A stretch of 64,000 bases of DNA from NCBI RefSeq assembly GCF_002355595.1, contig NZ_AP017422.1, positions 5,894,823-5,958,822 on the forward strand, in the 5' to 3' direction. The translations under genes and the position numbers were made by a program. Source of the stretch: Filimonas lacunae. GTDB lineage: Bacteria > Bacteroidota > Bacteroidia > Chitinophagales > Chitinophagaceae. Under the pieces are notes generated by a model, which saw only the letters and a list, made by a program, of their open reading frames with translations, searched no databases and was not told the DNA's origin. Every line of letters begins with the position of its first letter. Position 1 is the first letter of the stretch. This document shows positions 44,606 to 52,026 of this stretch, in pieces.

Positions 44606-46195
44606 TTAATTTACATCCCAGAAAACCTTATTGGTTCTCAGATCTTTTGGCTGTACAACCTCATAGTTCTCAGCATTGTAAGCCTTTTCTGTTGAAGTAT
44701 ATACCAATCGGGTAGGTGGTGTAGTATAGCCCGCCAGGGTGGCTGTAGGGAAAGTAAGCTGCGGATATCCCGTTCTTCTATACTCTGCCCATGCCTGGAT
44801 AGACTGCAGGAAGCCAAAATGCAACCACTTCTGCGTCCATATTTCCGAGAGTTTGTTGGCGCTGCTACCTGTATAAGCCACTCCATTGTCTACAAAATCG
44901 GCAATAACAGCGTCCGAAGGTTTTGTTACCGCGGCAATACTGGTATTGGTGGCATTCAGATAATAATAGAAAGATACTGATTGCTTCACCGCTAAATCGT
45001 AAGCCGCTTTTGCGCTGGCGGTGCTACCCCAGCGTTCATAAGCTTCTGCCTTTATAAAGTTTACTTCCGGAGCAGTAATAACAATACCCGGCAAATAAGC
45101 ATTCACTAAAAAAGTAGCAGAATCCCATATGGCATATTTGCCATAGTTGGCTTCCTGCTGGGAAGAGTTAAACGAAATGGGCATTGCCTGATAAGTGGCG
45201 TTAGGATAAAAAGTATCCTTAATAGTAACACCATACTTATCAAACATAGCAGGAATACGTGGATCATTGGCTGGCAGCATCACTGTATTCAACATATAAT
45301 CCGGCGCATAATGGCTTGGCAGTTCCGTTAAGCCATCTTTTAAACTATTTATGTTATTGGTTAAAGGCTTCAGCAATATATCGGAAGTTCCCGGTGAATA
45401 ATTGGCCACATTATTGCCATCCACCAGTGGATACGCTGCACTATTGTTCAGCATTTCCATAATAGCCGTCTGTGCTGTAGTTTCATCATAGTTAGACATG
45501 CGCATTAACAATCGCAATCTGATAGAGTTTGCGTAACGTTGCCATTTGTCAATACTACCACTGGACAATATATCTGCCCTGGTAAAAGCAGATAAAGAAG
45601 CAGCTGTTTTAAAATAACTGGCCGCTACTGCCAAGCTATCCAGGAAAGTCTTATACAAATCTACCTGGCTATCAAACTTCGCATTTACAATAGTACTGCT
45701 TGTTTCCAGGCTGCCTGCTTCTGTAAAAGGCATATCACCCCACATATCCACCACCTGCGAAGCCTGATCGTATAAAACAACCCGGGCCGCTTCCATATAA
45801 ATGCGGTTGGTTACTTTAGTGGCAGAGTCCATAGAATTATACAACACCTGCATAGCCCTGTACATTGACAAAGGACCGCTGCCATTGGAATTGGCGTAAT
45901 AAAAGTTATTCCAGTACTGATCTGAATAACTATCATTTTGCTGATACATGGTACTGCTAAACGGGTAATAAGCCGTTTGACTATATACAGCAGGTTGCAT
46001 TAATAAGAAGGTACGCACATTCCAGTAGCTGGGACGTACACGATCATTATTTAAAATAGCCGTTAAAAAACCAGACAAGCTGCCATCAAAGGCTTTTTCC
46101 GGATTCTCATATTTATCATCCAAAGACTTTTTGCACCCACTCACTACCAAAAGAAGGAGTACGCAAAAGCTTGTAATTATGGTAAACTTTTTCAT
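44606..46195 (-). CDS. susD: SusD/RagB-like outer-membrane glycan-binding lipoprotein
   Basis: A 529-residue lipoprotein with signal MKKFTIITSFCVLLLLVVSGC (Cys21), followed by KKSLDDKYENPEKAF, whose acidic residues fit a Bacteroidota surface-export signal. The early region LSGFLTAILNND and the block ARVVLYDQASQVVDMWGDMPFTEAG are typical of the SusD-like group with TPR-type helices. It would form the lid over the SusC barrel and bind the glycan at the surface. It starts 25 bases after susC. No further surface-binding lipoprotein follows, so this may be the only surface glycan-binding protein of the locus. Confidence 0.9.
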   Translation of the reverse strand: MKKFTIITSFCVLLLLVVSGCKKSLDDKYENPEKAFDGSLSGFLTAILNNDRVRPSYWNVRTFLLMQPAVYSQTAYYPFSSTMYQQNDSYSDQYWNNFYYANSNGSGPLSMYRAMQVLYNSMDSATKVTNRIYMEAARVVLYDQASQVVDMWGDMPFTEAGSLETSSTIVNAKFDSQVDLYKTFLDSLAVAASYFKTAASLSAFTRADILSSGSIDKWQRYANSIRLRLLMRMSNYDETTAQTAIMEMLNNSAAYPLVDGNNVANYSPGTSDILLKPLTNNINSLKDGLTELPSHYAPDYMLNTVMLPANDPRIPAMFDKYGVTIKDTFYPNATYQAMPISFNSSQQEANYGKYAIWDSATFLVNAYLPGIVITAPEVNFIKAEAYERWGSTASAKAAYDLAVKQSVSFYYYLNATNTSIAAVTKPSDAVIADFVDNGVAYTGSSANKLSEIWTQKWLHFGFLQSIQAWAEYRRTGYPQLTFPTATLAGYTTPPTRLVYTSTEKAYNAENYEVVQPKDLRTNKVFWDVN

Positions 46196-46220
46196 CTTTT
46201 AAAATTGACAGGTGCTTTAA

Positions 46221-49200
46221 TTAAAAACTGGCATTTAAAGAGATACCTATGCTACGTGTAGGAGCTGAGGAACCTAAGTTAACACCTTGTGAGTACCACT
46301 TATTACCTGTTACAGACTCCGGATCTATATTATCCATCGTTTTCCAGATGTAGAAGAGGTTACGTGCAATGAAAGACACTTTTAAACCGTTCAAATGCAT
46401 CTTATTGGAAATAGCAGATGGCAATCTGTATCCAAACACCACTTCACGCATTTTAATATAGCTATTATCATACACGGCGCCTTTTTCGTTCCAGGCGTCT
46501 GCACCCCAGTTAAACGTATTCAGGTAATAATCTGCTGCACTGATCACTTTGGTATTGGTAGCGCCAGTAGTTTGGTTTACACCTTTCAGCAACACACCAT
46601 CGTTGTAAATAGTACCGTTATCTGTGTACGTTAAACCACCATGCGCAGCGTCTCTATACTCCAGCGTGCTTTTGTACATACCTGCACCCAGTGCATATTT
46701 GGTAGGAGGAGAAAGCAGTTGACCGCCAATGCGATAATCCGCTGTAAAATCTAAAGAGAAAGATTTATAGGTAAAAGTGTTAGAGATACCACCAATTGCT
46801 TTAGGCATAATGTTGCCAGCCTTTACATAACGACTCTTGTCTATTACGTATAAACCATCATCATTAATCAGTAACTCGCCTTTCTCATTGGTAGCCCTTG
46901 GCATTACATAAATATTACCCAATGTTTCGCCTACGCCTGCCACAATTCTAAAGGCGCTTTGTTCACCATCATAAAACACTATCTGGTTCAGGCCGGATGT
47001 AAGTGACTTCACTTTCGATTTAGAGAAAGAATAGTTCACCCGCATATCCCATTTAAAAGCTTTGGTTACTATAGGAGTAAAATTCAAGCCTACTTCCAAC
47101 CCTTTGTTGTCTATTTCCCCTACATTGATAATCTGACTACCTGCACCTACAGATCCTGCGGTAGACAAGTTGATGATCTGGTTTTTAATCTGGTTGGTGT
47201 AATAGTTTACATCCATTCCTATACGATTGTTCAGGAAACGTGCTTCTATGCCAAACTCAGCTTCATACTTCTTTTCAGGAACCAGGTTGCTATTACCATA
47301 GGTACCCGTTAAAGAAAGCGAAGGAACCGATCCGTTCACAGACTGTAATGAAGTTTGCGTGTAGGCAATATTAGATTCGTAAGGTAACGGACCATTAGCC
47401 ACAATAGCATAAGAAGAACGCACCTTGGTGTAGCTGATAAAGGCAGGCAAATGAAATGCCTCAGACACTACAAAGCTTCCATTTACAGATGGATAAAAAT
47501 ATTTGTTATTAACTGGCGGCAATGGAGAAGCATATTCTTCTCTTGCAGTAGCTTCCAGGTACAGGAAGTTTTTGTAACCCAGGTTCACCGTTCCCAGGTA
47601 AGCATATTTCAGTAATTCTCTCCTGGTAGAAGTGGTGGTAGCCTGCGCAAAAGAGTTGGAAATAGCAAACCAATCACGCGAAACCAGGCCACTGGCTGTG
47701 CTTGAATTCTGATCCAGGTATTTTTCTGATCTGCCCTGGAAACCACCGGTTACCGTCAGGTCAAAATCCTTACCCAGTTTGTTATTGTAAGTCAGCAAGG
47801 CGTCTCCATAAAATAAAGAGTATTGTCCTTTCTGTATAGCATATGCACCAGTGCTGGTAGTACCGTTATAAATTTCAGCCTGCTCGGTATGGCGCTTGTC
47901 TTCTGAACCATAACCGGTATAATCGCTACCTAAACGTGTTCTAAACTTAACATGTTTTGCTACATCCCAGTTTAAAGTACCGCTGGCAATGATCCTGTTT
48001 TCCGTTTCGTCGTAGCTGTTTTTCAGTTGGTTCCAGAAAAAGTCCAGCAAGTTGGTAGCCCGCATAGGATACACAAAATCTTCCGGACGCCCGGTACCAT
48101 TGGTGCTATACTTATAACCATCGGAAGTTTGATATCTCTGTTTCATCACAGACATATCTTCTGCACGGCTAAAGAAACCACCAAAAGAGCTTAATACGTT
48201 ATAAATTAAATAAGCCCTGTTATGTGTATAAGTGTTCACATAATTCACTACGAAATCAGCAGTAACCTTGTCGCTTAACTTAATAGAGCTATTCAGGTTA
48301 AAGTTGTTACGCGATTGCTTGCTACCCGGGTTGGTACCTTTATAATCTAAACGGTTCACCGAAAAGCGGAAGCTTCCCTTATCTGTATAATTAGATACCG
48401 CCATGTTCACACTGGAACTATAGCCTTTGTCAAAAATATCTTTATAGTTATTCTCCTGGGCTACAAACGGACGGATAGAACCATCCCACCATCTTACCTG
48501 CTGGCCTTCCATTTTAGGACCAAACTGGGCATAAGCACGGAAATAAGGATGGTACCCGGTAGGGCTTTGCGCATCAGCCATCCAGCCATCAGCCGTATAG
48601 CCATTAGCCACGTTAGTAGCTCTGTCATAACCAGGGCCATATGTGTTTTGAAACTCTGGCAGGAAAGCTGCTCTTTCCATAGTGGCATTATAGTTTAAGT
48701 CAACACCTAAACCTCTGCCCTTGGTTCCTTTTTTGGTAGTAATTACAATTACACCGTTGGCCGCATCAGAACCATATACCGCAGCAGCACTGGATCCTTT
48801 TAAGATGGTCATGCTTTCAATGTCTGCCGGGTTAATATCTAATATACCATTACCCCGAATACGCTGATCATCATCGAAATTACTGTTATTGGCACCTTTA
48901 GAACCATATTGACCATCGTTTCTGATCACTACCCCATCCACCACATACAATGGCTGCTGGTTGTAGCTGATAGAGTTGATGCCACGTATTTGAATATTCA
49001 CTGCACTGGATGCTCCACCGGGGGCAGTAGTAATTTTTACACCAGCGGCTTTACCATATAAAGCAGAACCCAGGTTGGTATTACCCGCCTCAGTAAGTTG
49101 CTTGGATGAAATAGTATTTACGCCATAACCTAACGATCTGGCTTCTCTTTTAATACCTAAAGAAGTTACTACCAGACTGGACAATTCGTTCGACTCTACA

Positions 49201-49796
49201 TCCAACACCACTTCAATAGTGGCATCACTGCCCACTACAATTGTTTTTTGCTGAAAACCCACCAGGTTTATCAACAGCGAATCGCCTTCAGCAGCATTAA
49301 TGTGAAACTTACCTTCCGCGTCGGTTACCACTCCCCCTTTTCTGCCTTTCACCTGTACGCTTACCGCAGAAAGGGGTGCGCCCTTTGCGTCTTTCACCAC
49401 GCCTTTTACTTCGGCTTTATTCTCATATCCCGATTCAGGAGTAATTACTATCAAATTATTCTCCAGCACAGAATACGTGTATCCCGTACTGTTTAATAAA
49501 CGGCTTAACACCGTAAGCACATCTTCATCCCGGGCAATAACATCTACCTTTTTATTCGACTCCAGTTTTCTGTCGCTGAATAAAAAATGATAGCTGCTTT
49601 GTTTTTCTATAATAAGGAGAGCTTGTTTTAATTCGATAGACTTTAAACTTAACGTAATCTTTGTTTGTCCAAATCCCCTGGCAAAGCTTTGAAAGTTAAG
49701 GAAAAGTACTAAGGCAATAATGAGCTTCATAATTACCAATTTCTTTATTAGCCAATATCTGGCCTGTACCCCCGCCGGGGGGCAAAAATTTTTCAT
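46221..49796 (-). CDS. susC: SusC/RagA-family TonB-dependent transporter with STN signalling domain
   Basis: A 1191-residue outer-membrane transporter. The long N-terminus before MKLIIALVLFLNF is common in this group, so the first ATG is kept; 49730 is an alternative. An STN domain (about 47-100; ITLSLKSIELKQALLIIEKQ) for talking to an anti-sigma factor is followed by a carboxypeptidase-regulatory-like domain (about 128-205; VKGVVKDAKGAPLSAVSV), the plug (ALYGKAAGVKI, QIRGINSISYNQQPLYVVDGVV) and a 22-strand barrel ending in Phe. It imports the oligosaccharide with SusD. The STN domain and the neighbouring fecR and sigma genes make a complete surface-signalling chain. Confidence 0.95.
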   Translation of the reverse strand: MKNFCPPAGVQARYWLIKKLVIMKLIIALVLFLNFQSFARGFGQTKITLSLKSIELKQALLIIEKQSSYHFLFSDRKLESNKKVDVIARDEDVLTVLSRLLNSTGYTYSVLENNLIVITPESGYENKAEVKGVVKDAKGAPLSAVSVQVKGRKGGVVTDAEGKFHINAAEGDSLLINLVGFQQKTIVVGSDATIEVVLDVESNELSSLVVTSLGIKREARSLGYGVNTISSKQLTEAGNTNLGSALYGKAAGVKITTAPGGASSAVNIQIRGINSISYNQQPLYVVDGVVIRNDGQYGSKGANNSNFDDDQRIRGNGILDINPADIESMTILKGSSAAAVYGSDAANGVIVITTKKGTKGRGLGVDLNYNATMERAAFLPEFQNTYGPGYDRATNVANGYTADGWMADAQSPTGYHPYFRAYAQFGPKMEGQQVRWWDGSIRPFVAQENNYKDIFDKGYSSSVNMAVSNYTDKGSFRFSVNRLDYKGTNPGSKQSRNNFNLNSSIKLSDKVTADFVVNYVNTYTHNRAYLIYNVLSSFGGFFSRAEDMSVMKQRYQTSDGYKYSTNGTGRPEDFVYPMRATNLLDFFWNQLKNSYDETENRIIASGTLNWDVAKHVKFRTRLGSDYTGYGSEDKRHTEQAEIYNGTTSTGAYAIQKGQYSLFYGDALLTYNNKLGKDFDLTVTGGFQGRSEKYLDQNSSTASGLVSRDWFAISNSFAQATTTSTRRELLKYAYLGTVNLGYKNFLYLEATAREEYASPLPPVNNKYFYPSVNGSFVVSEAFHLPAFISYTKVRSSYAIVANGPLPYESNIAYTQTSLQSVNGSVPSLSLTGTYGNSNLVPEKKYEAEFGIEARFLNNRIGMDVNYYTNQIKNQIINLSTAGSVGAGSQIINVGEIDNKGLEVGLNFTPIVTKAFKWDMRVNYSFSKSKVKSLTSGLNQIVFYDGEQSAFRIVAGVGETLGNIYVMPRATNEKGELLINDDGLYVIDKSRYVKAGNIMPKAIGGISNTFTYKSFSLDFTADYRIGGQLLSPPTKYALGAGMYKSTLEYRDAAHGGLTYTDNGTIYNDGVLLKGVNQTTGATNTKVISAADYYLNTFNWGADAWNEKGAVYDNSYIKMREVVFGYRLPSAISNKMHLNGLKVSFIARNLFYIWKTMDNIDPESVTGNKWYSQGVNLGSSAPTRSIGISLNASF

Positions 49797-49873
49797 ACAT
49801 TTACTATTGTAAGATGATAAAAGGCAGTCCCCGCCGTCAAACGTGGCTGCATGGTAAATTCCAGTCGTCTGTC

Positions 49874-49902
49874 AGAGGGAGTTGCTGCAAACAATTCCCT
49901 CT
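49874..49902. other. Stem-loop between fecR and susC
   Basis: An 11-bp inverted repeat with one mismatch (49874-49884 with 49892-49902) and a 7-base loop sits in the 161-base gap between fecR and susC. On the minus strand no U-tract follows, so it is not a standard terminator. It may stabilise the susC mRNA or mark a processing site. Confidence 0.4.
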
Positions 49903-49957
49903 TTTCATTGGTATTATGTTCTCTTTTTTTGTAGTGGCATGTGCATTTAAGTTTTGG

Positions 49958-51046
49958 TTAAAGAATGCAGAGGGTTTCCCCTTTTATTCTGAACTGAAAT
50001 TTCTCCGTTAGTTGTAGTGCTGATAGCGCCTGCTCCAGCGATTCTTTTTCAAAAACACCTGTAAAACGCAAACTTTCCTGCTGTTCATTCTGGAAATACA
50101 CATTCACGCCGTACCATCTTTCCAGTTTCTTAGCCAAACTGCCAAAGTCCTCATTTCTAAACACCAGTTTGTTATTAATCCATGAGGTTTCTACTATATC
50201 GCTGCTATCGTTAGTGCTGTAATGTGTTAATGTAGCCAAAGAGTAAGAAGAAGGAGCAGCAGCCTGCTTTACAGTAGCTGCCACTTCCTTTCCTGTTTCA
50301 TGTGCATTATTCGTAAGTACAAACTTATCATTAGGCTTCAGGTAAATTTTATCTGAAGGCCTGTCGGCCACGTTAATTTCAATGGCGCCTTGTATTAAAG
50401 TAGTTTCGCTGGTTGCTTCATTTGCATAAGTGCGAACATTAAATGCAGTGCCTAATACCCGTATATCCATTTTAGGTGTATGGATAATAAAAGGATGGTT
50501 TGCATTTTTAGCCACATCGAAGTAAGCTTCACCGGTAAGAAACACTTCTCTTTTGCTTCCTGTAAAGCTTTCCGGAAACTTCAACTTACTGTCAGAGTTT
50601 AATATCACACGGGTGCCGTCAGTTAATACTATGGTAGACTTCACTTTTTTAGGCGTGTATTTCTCCTGCCAGTTACCCGAAGCCAGTATATCTTCTCCCC
50701 CTTTCCGGTTGGCCAGAAAAAGTATAGCACCCGCTATTAATAATATAGCTGCCGCAGCTGCTCCTTTCCAATACCATCGCTTTCCTTGCATAGAAATAAC
50801 AGGAGCAGGTTCCTCTTCCTGCTCCTGTTCCAGAACAGCTATTCTCTGGGTCACCTTTTTAAAGGCAGCATCTATACCTTGGTAAGAAAGAGAAGCCTCT
50901 TCCTCCCAAAAAGCTCTTAAATCGGCATATTGGGTACGTAAAACGGGCTGTGATTGCAAGAGTTGCTGTAGCTGCTCTCGCTCTTCAGCAGAAATTTCAC
51001 CACTTAACTCTTTGGTTATAAGCAATATAAAGTTTTGATTATCCAT
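49958..51046 (-). CDS. FecR-family anti-sigma factor
   Basis: A 362-residue inner-membrane protein from the ATG at 51046 (MDNQNFILLITKELSGEIS); the in-frame GTG five codons upstream is unlikely. The cytoplasmic N-terminal domain (to about residue 85) would hold the sigma factor. One membrane helix is GAAAAAILLIAGAILFLA. The periplasmic FecR domain contains TIVLTDGTRVILNSDSKLKFP, EVFLTGEAYFDVAKNANHPFIIHT and IRVLGTAFNVRTY, followed by a DUF4974-like C-terminal domain (NEDFGSLAKKLERWYGVNV) that contacts the STN domain of SusC. It relays glycan uptake to the sigma factor 59 bases upstream. Confidence 0.95.
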   Translation of the reverse strand: MDNQNFILLITKELSGEISAEEREQLQQLLQSQPVLRTQYADLRAFWEEEASLSYQGIDAAFKKVTQRIAVLEQEQEEEPAPVISMQGKRWYWKGAAAAAILLIAGAILFLANRKGGEDILASGNWQEKYTPKKVKSTIVLTDGTRVILNSDSKLKFPESFTGSKREVFLTGEAYFDVAKNANHPFIIHTPKMDIRVLGTAFNVRTYANEATSETTLIQGAIEINVADRPSDKIYLKPNDKFVLTNNAHETGKEVAATVKQAAAPSSYSLATLTHYSTNDSSDIVETSWINNKLVFRNEDFGSLAKKLERWYGVNVYFQNEQQESLRFTGVFEKESLEQALSALQLTEKFQFRIKGETLCIL

Positions 51047-51105
51047 ATTCAAGTCTCGCACTTAACATAAGGACAACAATTGCTTAACAAATTGCCTACA
51101 AGATT

Positions 51106-51738
51106 CTAAAAAAAATTTACGAGGAGGAAAATCACGATTCCGGCAATCGCATCGTCCCGGAAAATACTGTGTGGATAATCAGCATATCCCTGTAATACCA
51201 GGTTTAGCTTTTTCATGGCACGGAACAATTGGGTTTGCACTGTACGGGGGGAAATAGATAAAATTTCAGCCGCTTCTTTATAGCTCATGCCATCTTCCCT
51301 AACAAGCCGGAATATAACCTGGCATTGTTGGGGCAGCTCCGCAATAGCTTTGTTCATTTTTACAAACAGCTCTTTCTTTTCCAGTTCCTTTTCCGGAAAG
51401 CTGGCACTGTTTATCAGCTGCGTTTCGTCATCTATAGAAGTAACACGATAATTAGAGAAAGATTTGAGATAATTCAGTGAGCCGTTTTTTACTGCTACAA
51501 ACAGATATACCTCCGGATTATTTACATGTTGCAGTTGCTCCCGGGTCATCCAGCATTTTACAAAAACATCCGAAACAATTTCTTCAGACACTTCCCGCTG
51601 ACGCACATATAAATTACAAAAATTAATTAAGCGAGAGTACAACATATGAAAGAGCTTCTCAAAAGCCACAGCATCTCCACCCATAGTTATGGCACTCCAT
51701 ATGGCGGATACACTATCTGTACTCTCTCTTCCTTTCAT
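51106..51738 (-). CDS. ECF RNA polymerase sigma factor
   Basis: About 210 residues from the ATG at 51738 (MKGRESTDSVSAIW). Region 2 is FEKLFHMLYSRLINFCNLY and VSEEIVSDVFVKCW; region 4 is ELPQQCQVIFRLVREDGMSYKEAAEILSISPRTVQTQLFRAMKKL. This is the Bacteroidota ECF type paired with FecR and STN-SusC. The C-terminus carries an unusual hydrophobic tail (AIAGIVIFLLVNFF) of about 14 residues, which might touch the membrane. It should direct RNA polymerase to susC and perhaps to its own promoter when the glycan is present. Confidence 0.95.
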   Translation of the reverse strand: MKGRESTDSVSAIWSAITMGGDAVAFEKLFHMLYSRLINFCNLYVRQREVSEEIVSDVFVKCWMTREQLQHVNNPEVYLFVAVKNGSLNYLKSFSNYRVTSIDDETQLINSASFPEKELEKKELFVKMNKAIAELPQQCQVIFRLVREDGMSYKEAAEILSISPRTVQTQLFRAMKKLNLVLQGYADYPHSIFRDDAIAGIVIFLLVNFF

Positions 51739-52026
51739 GTGCAGTTTTTGTTTACAAAGGGTAATTTGTAAGTACAAGTTAGAGAAAAATCAATCAACAG
51801 CCTATTTCTAAACTTTTTAATGCACTCAGCAGCAATGCATTAAAATAATTCCCATATTGTTTAGTTTCATTGGCAGCACCCCATTTTTATTTCGCAGAGG
51901 TCTTTCCTATTTTGGCCGCGTTTCTTCTTTTCCCTAAAAAATGTAAAAAATCCTGAAACAAAAAAAGGCTGCGCCTGGAAAAGCGCCGCCTTGCTATCAA
52001 CACAAACAAAGAATGAGACTCTTTAA
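51739..52026. other. Intergenic region between the PUL regulator and the TonB receptor gene
   Basis: This 288-base stretch has no gene that I can support. It must hold the promoter of the sigma gene and the terminator of the TonB receptor gene. A TACCCTTTG sequence on the minus strand just upstream of the sigma gene is one base longer than the -7 consensus and is only a weak candidate. The rest is AT-rich without repeats. Confidence 0.5.
51960..51992 (-). terminator. Terminator of the TonB receptor gene
   Basis: On the minus strand a 10-bp GC-rich stem with one mismatch (51983-51992 with 51965-51974, 8-base loop) runs into a U-tract (51960-51966), 34 bases after the receptor stop codon. Confidence 0.8.
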
